64,000 bases of DNA, from positions 1-64,000 of the forward strand of contig NZ_JAIQDW010000022.1 in the NCBI RefSeq assembly GCF_020026925.1, written 5' to 3'. Made by a program: the position numbers and the translations under genes. The notes below the pieces were generated by a model. That model was not told the origin of the DNA. It made no database searches and was given only the letters and a program-made list of their open reading frames with translations. This stretch comes from Flavobacterium hibisci. Its GTDB lineage: Bacteria > Bacteroidota > Bacteroidia > Flavobacteriales > Flavobacteriaceae. Positions 7,783-16,619 of the stretch are shown in pieces. How positions within the stretch are numbered: position 1 is the stretch's first letter; each line of letters opens with the position of its first letter.

Positions 7783-8244
7783 ATGACAATTGAAGAGGTT
7801 ATAAAAAGTACTGTTAAGCTGGATAATGCGAAAAAAGTTATTCTGAATATCATGTATACGCAAAATGTAATTCAGGATCATTTCAATGAGTTGATAAAAC
7901 CGTATGATCTGTCCGGTGAACAATATAATGTATTACGGATATTAAGAGGGCAAAAAGGAAATCCTGCAAACATGTGTGTGATACAGGAACGTATGCTTGC
8001 GAAAACCAGCAACACAACCCGATTGGTTGATAAATTGCTATTAAAAGAGTATGTAACCCGAAATGTATGCCCGGGAAACAGAAGAAAAATTGAAGTTTTA
8101 ATCACCCAAAAAGGACTGGATGTTTTAAAAGAATTAGATCCAAAAGTAGATGCACATGAGCGTGAATTTGCTGCCAATATAAGCCCTGAAGAATTAGAAT
8201 TATTAAACCTATTATTAGAGAAATACAGAACCCAAGAAAATTAA
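7783..8244 (+). CDS. MarR family transcriptional regulator
   Basis: Winged-helix dimeric repressor of 153 residues. The recognition region MCVIQERMLAKTSNTTRLVDKLLLKEYVTR (about 64-95) and the wing CPGNRRKIEVLITQKG are characteristic of MarR. It is the first gene of an operon with a nitroreductase (4-nt gap) and a YceI protein. Twin TTGTATATACAA palindromes lie on its promoter, so it likely represses itself and the two enzymes. A free Cys (C65) in the helix-turn-helix region and another (C97) in the wing are candidate redox sensors, but this is inference. The inducer is unknown. Confidence 0.9.
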   Translation: MTIEEVIKSTVKLDNAKKVILNIMYTQNVIQDHFNELIKPYDLSGEQYNVLRILRGQKGNPANMCVIQERMLAKTSNTTRLVDKLLLKEYVTRNVCPGNRRKIEVLITQKGLDVLKELDPKVDAHEREFAANISPEELELLNLLLEKYRTQEN

Positions 8245-8248
8245 TATT

Positions 8249-8881
8249 ATGAGTACATTATTAGACAATTTAAACTGGAGATATGCAACTAAAAAATTTG
8301 ATGCAACCAAAAAAATCTCAGAATCAGATTTAAATACATTAAAAGAAGCTGTCAGATTAAGCGCTTCTTCATACGGATTACAGCCATTTAAAGTGGTTAT
8401 TGTAGAAAATCCGGAATTAAGAGAAAAATTAAAAGCCGAAGCCTGGGGGCAAACTCAAATCACAGATGCTTCTCACCTTTTCATTTTTGCAAATGATGTA
8501 TCTCTTGATGCAAATTCGGTTGATGCATATATGAAAAACATCAACGAAACCAGAGGTGTCCCGGTTGAAGCTTTAGAAGGATTCAGCGGTATGATCAAAG
8601 GACAGATTGCAGGTTTATCAAACGATGCAAAAAACGTATGGACTGCTAAACAAACTTATATTGCTTTAGGAACATTGTTAAGCGCAGCAGCCGAATTAAA
8701 AATTGACACTACGCCAATGGAAGGTTTTAGCCCTGCAGCATTCAATGAAATTTTAGGTTTGGACAAATTAGGCTTAAATGCAGCAGTTGTTGCAACTATT
8801 GGTTACAGACATGATGAGGACGACGCTCAGCATTATAAAAAAGTTAGAAAATCTCAGGAAGAATTATTTATCACACTTTAA
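8249..8881 (+). CDS. Nitroreductase family NAD(P)H-dependent oxidoreductase
   Basis: FMN-dependent reductase of the NfsB type, 210 residues, acting on nitro compounds or quinones in the cytoplasm. The N-terminal NWRYATKKFD and SSYGLQPFKVVIVENP segments are the FMN-phosphate binding region, and the C-terminal ATIGYRHDEDD loop is typical. It is 4 nt downstream of the MarR gene and 32 nt upstream of the YceI gene, suggesting a detoxification operon responding to electrophiles or quinones. The substrate is not evident. Confidence 0.9.
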   Translation: MSTLLDNLNWRYATKKFDATKKISESDLNTLKEAVRLSASSYGLQPFKVVIVENPELREKLKAEAWGQTQITDASHLFIFANDVSLDANSVDAYMKNINETRGVPVEALEGFSGMIKGQIAGLSNDAKNVWTAKQTYIALGTLLSAAAELKIDTTPMEGFSPAAFNEILGLDKLGLNAAVVATIGYRHDEDDAQHYKKVRKSQEELFITL

Positions 8882-8913
8882 TTATTTAATAACAATCAAA
8901 ATCATTTTACAAC

Positions 8914-9480
8914 ATGAAAAATTTAAAAACAATTGCAATAGCATTATTCGTAGCAGTGGCTGGTGTTTCAGTAAACGCACAAACTAAAAAAATCGATGTG
9001 AAAACATCTACTATCAAATGGGTAGGTAAAAAAGTAACCGGAGAGCACTCTGGAACTGTAAACTTCAAAGAAGGAGCTTTAGTTTTCAAAGGAAAAAAAT
9101 TAACTGGAGGAAGTTTTACAGTTGATATGACTTCATTAACTGCAACTGATTTGACAGGAGAATACCAGGGAAAATTAAATGGTCACTTAAAAGCTGACGA
9201 TTTCTTCGGAACTGACAAATACCCAACTTCAAAATTAGTTTTCAAAACAATTGGTGCTAAATCAGCTGATGTTTACACTGTAACTGCTGACTTAACTATT
9301 AAAGGAATCACTAAACCTGTAACTTTTGACATCGCTGTAAAAGGAAATACCGCAACAACTGAATTTAAAGTTGACAGAACTAAATATGATATCAAATACA
9401 ACTCTGGTAACTTCTTCCAGAATTTAGGAGACAAAACAATCAATGACGATTTTGAATTGGCTGTAACTTTAAAATTCTAA
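8914..9480 (+). CDS. YceI family secreted protein
   Basis: A 188-residue exported protein with a signal peptide of about 22 residues (MKNLKTIAIALFVAVAGVSVNAQ). The mature part has the YceI lipocalin-like pattern: IDVKTSTIKWVGKKVTGEH, a central DFF..DKYPTSKLVFKT and a C-terminal VDRTKYDIKYNSGNFFQN. YceI proteins bind polyisoprenoids; some are induced by stress. It is last in the marR operon and followed by a strong terminator. It is more codon-biased (runs of AAA, ACT and GTT) than its neighbours, which may mean high expression. Confidence 0.92.
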   Translation: MKNLKTIAIALFVAVAGVSVNAQTKKIDVKTSTIKWVGKKVTGEHSGTVNFKEGALVFKGKKLTGGSFTVDMTSLTATDLTGEYQGKLNGHLKADDFFGTDKYPTSKLVFKTIGAKSADVYTVTADLTIKGITKPVTFDIAVKGNTATTEFKVDRTKYDIKYNSGNFFQNLGDKTINDDFELAVTLKF

Positions 9481-9510
9481 TATTTCAGACTTACTAATTT
9501 GAAATTTATA

Positions 9511-9546
9511 AAACCCCAACATTTAAATTGTTGGGGTTTCTTTTTT
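9511..9546 (+). terminator. Terminator of the marR operon
   Basis: AAACCCCAAC (9511-9520) pairs with GTTGGGGTTT (9530-9539), loop 9 nt, followed by a T run. Confidence 0.9.
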
Positions 9547-9624
9547 AAACACAAAAATAATGTTCTTAATATTCAGATAACTCTTTCATAACAAAACACT
9601 TAATTTTGATTAACATTCTGCTTC

Positions 9625-9632
9625 TAATTTTG
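9625..9632 (+). promoter_or_regulatory. -7 promoter box of the secreted protein gene
   Basis: TAATTTTG fits TAnnTTTG; a second TAATTTTG lies at 9601-9608. Either could serve the gene at 9683. Confidence 0.4.
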
Positions 9633-9682
9633 ATCTCGTTAAAAACAATAAAAATCACAAACTAGAAATCAAAGTTATAGTT

Positions 9683-10957
9683 ATGAAAACTAAATTACTC
9701 ATTGTCATTATACTACTTATAAACACTTTTAATCTTCAGGCACAACAAAAAGGAATAACAGGAACATCCAACTGGATGAATAACTGGACTAACTTTAAAC
9801 CAGCAGCCATAGAATATAACGAAGCAACAAATATAATTGCCGGAACGATTGACAAAGATTCCAGACTAACGAAAAGTAATACTTATCAGCTGGTTGGTAT
9901 CGTTTATGTAACTAATAATGCTGTACTTACAATTGAACCCGGAACAGTTATCAGAGGCGACGACAAAACCTGTGGTACATTAGTAATTACAAATGGTGCA
10001 AAAATAGTTGCAGAAGGTTTAGAAACAGATCCCATTATTTTTACTTCTAATAAAGAAACGACTGAAAGAAGACCTGGCGATTGGGGCGGAATCATCATTA
10101 TGGGAAAAGCGCCTATCAATAAACTTGGCGGCATAAGTACACTGCCCTTCAACTTAGACCTAATATTAAATCATTATGGAGGACAGGACGCAGAAGATAA
10201 TTCAGGAATTCTGAAATATGTTCGTATTGAATATTCGGGCAGAAAATTAAGTGCTTTGAAAGAGCTTAACGGACTTTCACTGGCGGGAGTTGGAAGAAAA
10301 ACGGTTTTAAGTAATATTCAGATTAGTTTTTCTAATGATGATTCTTTCGAATGTTATGGAGGCGATTTGAATATGAACAACCTGATTTCATACCGAACTA
10401 CAGATGATGATTTTGATTTTACACAAGGGGCACAAATCAATATCAGCAACAGTATTGCGATCCGTCACCCTTTTTCATCGGATATTTCAGGTTCAAGATG
10501 TTTTGAAGCAGATTCATACGACAAAATTGAAAACACAGACGTAACTAAAAAAATGACGCGAATAAATGCCAGCAACATCACTCTTGTAAATCTGGAAGAA
10601 AACAATCAGGGACTCGTTCGCGAATCTGCCCATATTGGAGAAAACACTTTCTTCAATTTGACCAATAGTGTTGTGTCAGGTTTCACTCCTTTTATACTTT
10701 TAAGTGGAAGTATCGGAAATGGAAATGAGAATTTATCAAAAATTACATTAAAAAATGTGATTGCCAACAATTGTAATGGCGAAATAACAAGCGAATATTC
10801 AAGCAATGATCCCGGAATTAAAAACTGGTACAGCAACCCTGAATTTGCTATAGAATTTACAAAATTAAGAAGTGACGAATTATTTGCAACACCTAATATT
10901 AAAGGAAATCCGGACTTTAGAATAAAATTGAACAATGCGGTTGCAAGCGGAAAATAA
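9683..10957 (+). CDS. Secreted protein, probable right-handed beta-helix, unknown function
   Basis: A 424-residue protein with a signal peptide ending near ..NLQAQQ (residue 21). The mature protein is rich in short beta-strand repeats (LTIEPGTVIRGD, IIFTSNKET, GDWGGIIIMGKAPIN, VRIEYSGRKL), which resemble parallel beta-helix surface proteins of Bacteroidota; the GDWGG and IEPGT motifs recur in such proteins. No type IX sorting domain or lipobox is seen, so it is probably periplasmic. It is a single gene with its own upstream promoter boxes. I do not recognise a specific function. Confidence 0.7.
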   Translation: MKTKLLIVIILLINTFNLQAQQKGITGTSNWMNNWTNFKPAAIEYNEATNIIAGTIDKDSRLTKSNTYQLVGIVYVTNNAVLTIEPGTVIRGDDKTCGTLVITNGAKIVAEGLETDPIIFTSNKETTERRPGDWGGIIIMGKAPINKLGGISTLPFNLDLILNHYGGQDAEDNSGILKYVRIEYSGRKLSALKELNGLSLAGVGRKTVLSNIQISFSNDDSFECYGGDLNMNNLISYRTTDDDFDFTQGAQINISNSIAIRHPFSSDISGSRCFEADSYDKIENTDVTKKMTRINASNITLVNLEENNQGLVRESAHIGENTFFNLTNSVVSGFTPFILLSGSIGNGNENLSKITLKNVIANNCNGEITSEYSSNDPGIKNWYSNPEFAIEFTKLRSDELFATPNIKGNPDFRIKLNNAVASGK

Positions 10958-11055
10958 GCAATAAAATCTATGGCGCTTTTTATATATTTAACAAATTTAT
11001 AAATTAAGAAAAGTTTTTTTTGGGTTTGGATGCATTCTAATTCAAATTACATTTA

Positions 11056-11063
11056 TATATTTG
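11056..11063 (+). promoter_or_regulatory. trp operon -7 promoter box
   Basis: TATATTTG matches TAnnTTTG exactly; predicted start about 11070, just before the leader peptide at 11082. A TTTG at 11025 is 27 bp upstream, farther than the usual -33 spacing. Confidence 0.6.
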
Positions 11064-11081
11064 CGGTATCAAAATAAGATT

Positions 11082-11138
11082 ATGAAAATTACAATGAACA
11101 ATACTTGGTGGTGGAAGAATTTACGTCAAACGTCGTGA
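11082..11138 (+). CDS. trpL: trp operon leader peptide
   Basis: An 18-codon ORF, MKITMNNTWWWKNLRQTS, with three consecutive Trp codons (11106-11114), placed between the trp promoter and a terminator hairpin. Ribosome stalling at these codons when Trp-tRNA is scarce would control readthrough into trpE. The translation is direct from sequence; function follows from classical attenuation logic. It is too short for most gene finders. Confidence 0.9.
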   Translation: MKITMNNTWWWKNLRQTS

Positions 11139-11208
11139 ACAAAGCTTCCTATGGTATTGTAAACTATAAAATATAAAAGGCTTGTCATCACGACAAGCCT
11201 TTTTTTTT
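11132..11208 (+). promoter_or_regulatory. trp attenuator (antiterminator and terminator)
   Basis: The terminator stem is AAAAGGCTTGTC (11175-11186) with GACAAGCCTTTT (11192-11203), then T to 11208. GTCGTGA (11132-11138), which includes the leader stop codon, is perfectly complementary to TCACGAC (11188-11194) in the loop and 3' arm. A ribosome paused at the Trp codons leaves 11132-11138 free to form this antiterminator; a ribosome at the stop codon covers it and the terminator forms. Confidence 0.85.
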
Positions 11209-11257
11209 GGTCGAAATCAAACTAACAGAAAATATTAAAAATTAAAAACAAAATACA

Positions 11258-12658
11258 TTGAAACCTTTTATACTCAACACACACTACAAACAAATCCTGG
11301 CAGACACTATTACGCCGGTAAGTATTTATTTTAAAATCAGAGATAAATTCCCAAATAGTTTACTACTGGAAAGTAGTGACTATCACGGAAATGATAATAG
11401 TTTCTCGTATATCTGCTGCAATCCTATCGCAACAATTAAAATCGAAAACGAAGTTATTTCTAAAACTTTTCCTGATGGAACGGGAGAGCAAATTTCAGTT
11501 GACGCTTCTACTAACATTCCGGAAGTAATTCAGGAATTTTCAGGTCAGTTCAAATCAGAGAAAAACGATTTTAAGTTTATCAATAATGGTCTGTTCGGAT
11601 ACATTTCTTACGATGCTGTACGTTATTTCGAAAAGGTAGAAATTGCTAAAAAAGATTCAGCAACCTTAATCCCGGATGTTTTTTATGCGGTTTATCAAAA
11701 CATCATCGCCATCAACCACTTTAAAAACGAAGCGTATATTTTTTGCCATAGTGTCGATGGAAGAAACAATATTTCAGAAATCGAACAATTATTACAATCG
11801 AGAAATATAGCTTCTTATAAATTCAGCAAAGAAGGCGAAGGTTTCTCTAACCTTACAGACGAAGAATTCAAACACAATGTAGCTTTGGCTAAAAAACATT
11901 GTTTCCGTGGAGACGTTTTCCAATTGGTTCTTTCACGACGTTTCACACAGGGTTTTAAAGGCGATGAATTTAATGTGTATCGTGCTTTAAGGAGCATCAA
12001 CCCATCCCCGTATTTGTTCTTTTTTGATTATGGCGATTTCAAAATATTTGGGTCTTCACCCGAGGCACAAATTATCGTAAAAAACAGAAAAGCCGAAATC
12101 CACCCAATTGCCGGAACTTTCAGAAGAACCGGAAATGATGAAAAAGACGCTGAATTGGCCAAAAAATTATCCGAGGATAAAAAAGAAAACAGCGAGCACG
12201 TGATGCTGGTCGATCTGGCAAGAAACGATCTAAGCCGAAACGGTCATGATGTGAACGTAGAAAGATACAGAGAGGTTCAGTTTTTCTCGCATGTAATCCA
12301 TTTGGTTTCAAAAGTTACCGGACATTTACATGATAAAGCGACAACCATGCAGGTGGTTGCCGACACTTTTCCTGCAGGAACTTTAAGCGGCGCGCCAAAA
12401 CACAGAGCGATGCAATTGATTGAAGATTACGAAAAAACAAACCGTAATTTCTACGGAGGCGCAATTGGCTTTATGGATTTTGAAGGTAATTTTAATCACG
12501 CAATTATGATTCGAACTTTCCTTTCAAAAAACCATCATTTACACTGTCAGGCAGGAGCCGGAATTGTAGCAAGTTCTGATGAAGAAAGTGAAATGCAGGA
12601 AGTTTATAATAAATTAAGAGCATTAAATACGGCTTTGGAAATGGCTGAAAAAATATAG
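11258..12658 (+). CDS. trpE: Anthranilate synthase component I
   Basis: Converts chorismate to anthranilate using ammonia supplied by TrpG; first step of Trp synthesis. The 466-residue protein has the chorismate-binding C-terminal half with IAGTFRRTGNDEKDAELA, HVMLVDLARNDLSRNG, FPAGTLSGAPKHRAMQ and YGGAIGFMDFEG. The N-terminal LLESSDYHGNDNSFSY is the Trp feedback region. The start used is TTG at 11258, because it gives the expected N-terminus and no ATG is available in frame nearby; a weak start may add to translational control. It follows the attenuator by 50 nt. Confidence 0.95.
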   Translation: MKPFILNTHYKQILADTITPVSIYFKIRDKFPNSLLLESSDYHGNDNSFSYICCNPIATIKIENEVISKTFPDGTGEQISVDASTNIPEVIQEFSGQFKSEKNDFKFINNGLFGYISYDAVRYFEKVEIAKKDSATLIPDVFYAVYQNIIAINHFKNEAYIFCHSVDGRNNISEIEQLLQSRNIASYKFSKEGEGFSNLTDEEFKHNVALAKKHCFRGDVFQLVLSRRFTQGFKGDEFNVYRALRSINPSPYLFFFDYGDFKIFGSSPEAQIIVKNRKAEIHPIAGTFRRTGNDEKDAELAKKLSEDKKENSEHVMLVDLARNDLSRNGHDVNVERYREVQFFSHVIHLVSKVTGHLHDKATTMQVVADTFPAGTLSGAPKHRAMQLIEDYEKTNRNFYGGAIGFMDFEGNFNHAIMIRTFLSKNHHLHCQAGAGIVASSDEESEMQEVYNKLRALNTALEMAEKI

Positions 12659-12660
12659 TT

Positions 12661-12788
12661 TAAAAACAGTTTCAAGTTTCTTTGTTTCAAGTTTCAGGTT
12701 AACTGTAACGTGAAAACCAGAAACTTGAAACCTGACACGAGGCTTTAGCCAAATTGGCGAAGCAAACAATAAAAACAAAAATAAAGAG
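12661..12788. repeat. GAAAC-type intergenic repeat between trpE and trpG
   Basis: GTTTCAAGTTTC and TTTCAAGTTTCAGGTT on the left (12668-12702) face AGAAACTTGAAACCTGACAC on the right (12719-12738). Same family as 5671-5866. Confidence 0.7.
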
Positions 12789-13355
12789 ATGAAAAAAATA
12801 TTAGTTATAGACAATTACGATAGTTTCACTTACAACTTAGTACACTATCTGGAAGATTTAAACTGTGAAGTAACCGTTTACAGAAACGATGAATTTGATA
12901 TTGACGAAATTGGTTCTTTCGATAAAATATTACTTTCACCAGGTCCTGGAATACCGGATGAAGCGGGTTTACTTAAAGATGTAATTCGTAAATATGCCCC
13001 AACAAAAAGCATTTTAGGTGTTTGTTTAGGACAGCAGGCAATTGGAGAAGTTTTTGGGGGAACGCTTTCAAATCTTGATAAAGTATACCACGGTGTTGCT
13101 ACAAATGTAAAAAAAGCAGTTACAGATGAATCATTATTTGATGGTCTGGAAGATGAATTTGAAGTAGGACGTTACCATTCATGGGTTGTGAATGCTGATT
13201 TACCGGAAGTTTTAGAAGCTACTTCATTTGAAGAGCACGGTCAGGTAATGTCATTACGCCACAAAACATACGATGTTCGCGGAGTACAATTTCATCCGGA
13301 AAGTGTGTTAACACCAAATGGTAAGAGGATTTTAGAAAACTGGATCAAAGATTAA
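12789..13355 (+). CDS. trpG: Anthranilate synthase component II (glutamine amidotransferase)
   Basis: Hydrolyses glutamine to feed ammonia to TrpE. A class I amidotransferase of 188 residues with oxyanion strand LLSPGPGIP, nucleophile Cys in GVCLGQQAIGE (about residue 79) and the His-Glu pair in VQFHPESVLTPNG. It is not fused to trpD. It lies 130 bp after trpE, the gap filled by a GAAAC repeat, but on the same strand and in the same pathway. A bifunctional role in folate synthesis (PabA) is possible, since TrpG often serves both. Confidence 0.95.
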   Translation: MKKILVIDNYDSFTYNLVHYLEDLNCEVTVYRNDEFDIDEIGSFDKILLSPGPGIPDEAGLLKDVIRKYAPTKSILGVCLGQQAIGEVFGGTLSNLDKVYHGVATNVKKAVTDESLFDGLEDEFEVGRYHSWVVNADLPEVLEATSFEEHGQVMSLRHKTYDVRGVQFHPESVLTPNGKRILENWIKD

Positions 13356-13361
13356 TTTTTT

Positions 13362-13425
13362 GTTCAGGTTTCATGTTTAAAGTTTCAAGATATTGAAGTG
13401 TGAAAACTAAAACTTGAAACAAAAA
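13362..13425. repeat. Degenerate GAAAC-type repeat between trpG and trpD
   Basis: TTCAGGTTTCATGTTTAAAG on the left and AAAACTTGAAACAAAA on the right form a weak inverted pair; more diverged than the copy at 12661. Confidence 0.5.
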
Positions 13426-13441
13426 AACTAAAAGTAAAAAA

Positions 13442-14434
13442 ATGAAAACAATATTAAACAAATTAATCAATCACGAAGTGCTTACCAAAGAAGAAGCAAA
13501 AAACGTATTGATTAATATCTCAAGTGGTCAGTACAATCCAAGTCAAATTTCGGCTTTTTTGACCGTATTTATGATGAGAAGCATTACGATTGATGAACTT
13601 TCAGGTTTTCGTGAAGCTTTGTTAGAATTATGCATCCGCGTTGATTTATCAGCTTACAACACCATCGATTTGTGCGGAACAGGCGGTGACGGAAAAGATA
13701 CTTTCAATATTTCAACTTTGGCCTCTTTTGTCTCGGCAGGTGCCGGAATAAAAGTTGCCAAACATGGAAACTATGGCGTTTCATCCATTTCAGGATCAAG
13801 CAACGTGATGGAAAAAATGGGAATTAAATTCAGTAATGATCCTTCTTTTTTAGAAAAATGTATGGATCAGGCCGGAATTTGTGTTTTACATGCTCCCCTT
13901 TTCCACCCTGCAATGAAACATGTAGGTCCAATCCGAAAAGAACTGGCAGTAAAAACATTCTTTAATATGTTGGGACCAATGGTAAATCCAGCATTTCCAC
14001 AAAATCAATTGGTTGGAGTTTTCAACTTAGAATTGGCAAGAATGTATGCGTATTTGTACCAAAGCACAGATGTCAACTTTACTATTTTGCATTCGCTTGA
14101 CGGATATGACGAAATTTCCTTAACTGGTCCAACGAAAATTATTACCAGTAACATGGAAGGAATGTTAAACCCGGAAGATTTTGGTGTTCGTCTTTTATCA
14201 CAAAACGAAATCGAAGGCGGAAAAACCATCGAAGAATCTGCAGCAATTTTCACTAATATCATTTCCGGAAAAGGAACTGAGGCTCAAAATAATGTAGTCT
14301 TAACCAATGCTGCAATGGCGATTGCAACAGTTACGAAATGTTCTCCACTGGAAGGATTTGAATTAGCAAAAGAGAGTTTGTTTTCAGGAAAGGGATTAGT
14401 AGCTTTGAATAAATTAATTTCTTTATCCAGCTAA
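13442..14434 (+). CDS. trpD: Anthranilate phosphoribosyltransferase
   Basis: Joins anthranilate to PRPP. The 330-residue protein has the PRPP-binding glycine motif DLCGTGGDGKDTFNIST (about 77-93), KHGNYGVSSISGSSNVME and the FNMLGPMVNP segment. Normal length. Its stop is only 11 nt before the Fic gene, which is inserted between trpD and trpC. Confidence 0.95.
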   Translation: MKTILNKLINHEVLTKEEAKNVLINISSGQYNPSQISAFLTVFMMRSITIDELSGFREALLELCIRVDLSAYNTIDLCGTGGDGKDTFNISTLASFVSAGAGIKVAKHGNYGVSSISGSSNVMEKMGIKFSNDPSFLEKCMDQAGICVLHAPLFHPAMKHVGPIRKELAVKTFFNMLGPMVNPAFPQNQLVGVFNLELARMYAYLYQSTDVNFTILHSLDGYDEISLTGPTKIITSNMEGMLNPEDFGVRLLSQNEIEGGKTIEESAAIFTNIISGKGTEAQNNVVLTNAAMAIATVTKCSPLEGFELAKESLFSGKGLVALNKLISLSS

Positions 14435-14445
14435 AAAATGAAATT

Positions 14446-15807
14446 ATGAGCTACGAAAACAAAAAAGCTGCAATTGATGCTATAAAATCACAAGTTGCTA
14501 CTTTTGGAGAACTGAGTGTTGAACAAAAAAGAAAAATAAATTACAAATTCAGACTAGAATGGAACTATAATTCCAATAGCATGGAAGGTAACACTCTTAC
14601 CATCGAAGAAACTCGTAGCGTTATGGTAGGGAATCTGACAGTTAATGATAAACCTCTAAAAGATATTTTTGAAATGCAGGGTCATGACAAAGTGATTACT
14701 GAGATTTTAAAAATTGGCAAAGGCGAATTAAGACTTTCCGAAAAAAGGATTAAGGAAATCCATTCTGGCATTATGCACGAAGAAAATCCAAAGTCTAAAA
14801 ATAAAATTGGACAATGGAAAGAAAAAGCTAACGAGATCATTAATTCTAAAGGAGAAAAATATTCATTTGTTGCTCCGGAAGAAGTACCTGATAAAATTCA
14901 TGCTCTTTTAAACAAAACCAATGCTGCTATTGATGCGATTAACGCTAATAAAAAAAATGCACCACATCCTATTGATGTAGCAATGGATTTTCATTTGGAA
15001 TATTTAGACATTCATCCTTTTTATGATGGCAATGGAAGAACAGCCAGAATATTAACGAATTTGATTCTTATTTCATTAGGTTATAATCCATTTTGGATCA
15101 ATGAAAAAGACCGTTCAATTTATTATAATTACATCAGCGATATTCAGGGTTATGGTGGTTCTAGAGAACTGTTTTTTGAATACTGTGCAGGATTGATTGA
15201 GCGTTCTGAGCAATTGGTCTTAAATGCAATTCAGGATATTGATATTGAAGAGGAAGATGATTTGCACAAAGAGATTAGTTTATTAAAACGACAACTTGAA
15301 GGTGAAAGTTTTACAAAGTCACCAAAAAATATTTATGAGATTTTCCAATTCATAAATTCAGATGTTTGGAACCCATTAGCTGTTGTTATAAATCAATTTG
15401 ATGATTTATTTAGTGAGGGTAAAACAAAACATTCGGTTAATCATCAAAATGAAAAATTTCCAACAAAATCAATATTATCCTCATTCGTAAATCCATTTGA
15501 AAAATCAACTGAGCCTACTGAAATTAAAATATTTGGACATAACGTTTATGAAACAGATATATATGAAATAGAATGGCATCATACCAAATATGGTCTAAAA
15601 AAAGCTCAGAACAATAATATTTATGAAATAATTTTTTCTCTTTCTTTTGAAGCAACAAATTATAATATAAGACTTTATGTTAATCATAGTGAAGTTTGGG
15701 AAAGCAACTATGCCTACAATGAATTCCCTCATAAAGAAACCATCGAACAAGTAAAAAAAGATTTAGGGAAAAATTTAATTGAGCGTATCAGAAATGATAT
15801 TAAATAA
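14446..15807 (+). CDS. Fic family protein (predicted AMP transferase) inside the trp operon
   Basis: A 453-residue Fic protein. The complete catalytic motif HPFYDGNGRTAR begins at His190, so it should be active as a nucleotidyl transferase (usually AMPylation). An N-terminal inhibitory motif of the (S/T)xxxE(G/N) type is present as SNSMEGN with Glu47, meaning it is autoinhibited. After the Fic core (about 1-265) a C-terminal region of about 190 residues has no motif I recognise. It sits 11 nt after trpD and 32 nt before trpC, in phase with the operon, yet has no known role in Trp synthesis. It is AT-richer than the flanking trp genes, suggesting later acquisition. Target unknown. Confidence 0.93.
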   Translation: MSYENKKAAIDAIKSQVATFGELSVEQKRKINYKFRLEWNYNSNSMEGNTLTIEETRSVMVGNLTVNDKPLKDIFEMQGHDKVITEILKIGKGELRLSEKRIKEIHSGIMHEENPKSKNKIGQWKEKANEIINSKGEKYSFVAPEEVPDKIHALLNKTNAAIDAINANKKNAPHPIDVAMDFHLEYLDIHPFYDGNGRTARILTNLILISLGYNPFWINEKDRSIYYNYISDIQGYGGSRELFFEYCAGLIERSEQLVLNAIQDIDIEEEDDLHKEISLLKRQLEGESFTKSPKNIYEIFQFINSDVWNPLAVVINQFDDLFSEGKTKHSVNHQNEKFPTKSILSSFVNPFEKSTEPTEIKIFGHNVYETDIYEIEWHHTKYGLKKAQNNNIYEIIFSLSFEATNYNIRLYVNHSEVWESNYAYNEFPHKETIEQVKKDLGKNLIERIRNDIK

Positions 15808-15839
15808 TTGGAAAATTGTAAAAATTGTAAAAAATTAAA

Positions 15840-16619
15840 ATGAACATCTTAGACAAAATCATAATAGACAAAAAACAAGAAGTAATTCTTAAAAAATCAA
15901 TCATTCCGGTTTCACAATTGGAAACTTCTGTTTTTTTTGAAAGAAAAACTATTTCCCTAAGCCAGAAATTAAGGGAAAGCAACTCCGGAATCATAGCAGA
16001 GCACAAGCGCCGTTCTCCTTCAAAATCAATAATCAACAACAACTTTACAGTTGAAGAAGTCGTTAAGGGATACGAAGATGCCGGAGCCTGTGGAATTTCA
16101 GTTCTGACTGACGGAAAATATTTCGGCGGATCTTTAGACGATTTAATTTTAGCAAGAGCTTCAGTAAATATTCCACTATTGCGAAAAGAATTTATTGTAG
16201 ATGAATACCAGATTTTAGAAGCAAAAGCCCACGGAGCCGATTTGATTTTGCTGATCGCTGCAGTTTTAACCCGTGAAGAAATCAAATCCTTATCTGAATT
16301 TGCTAAAAATTTAGGTTTAGAAGTTTTATTAGAAGTCCACAATCAGGAAGAACTGCAAAAATCAATTATGCCAAGTTTAGACATGATTGGCGTGAATAAC
16401 CGAAACCTAAAAACTTTTGAAGTAAGTCTGGATTTTAGTAAAGAACTGGCATCTCAAATTCCGAACGAGTTTGTAAAAGTTTCCGAAAGCGGTATTTCGT
16501 CTGTAGAAGCCATTAGCGAATTAAAACCTTACGGTTACAAAGGTTTCTTAATTGGAGAAAACTTTATGAAAACCGATAACGCAGGTCTGGCTGCAACAGA
16601 ATTTATTAATCAGTTATAA
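15840..16619 (+). CDS. trpC: Indole-3-glycerol phosphate synthase
   Basis: Closes the indole ring from CdRP. The 259-residue TIM barrel has the catalytic IIAEHKRRSPSKS (about 50-62), PLLRKEFIVDEYQI, GVNNRNLKTFEV and VSESGISSVE segments. A stand-alone enzyme, not fused to TrpF. It begins 32 nt after fic. Confidence 0.95.
   Translation: MNILDKIIIDKKQEVILKKSIIPVSQLETSVFFERKTISLSQKLRESNSGIIAEHKRRSPSKSIINNNFTVEEVVKGYEDAGACGISVLTDGKYFGGSLDDLILARASVNIPLLRKEFIVDEYQILEAKAHGADLILLIAAVLTREEIKSLSEFAKNLGLEVLLEVHNQEELQKSIMPSLDMIGVNNRNLKTFEVSLDFSKELASQIPNEFVKVSESGISSVEAISELKPYGYKGFLIGENFMKTDNAGLAATEFINQL

Noticed and set aside
15800..16342. 180-codon open frame on the minus strand over trpC
   Set aside because: It is antisense to a clear trpC reading frame, has no plausible domain and no promoter; a composition shadow.
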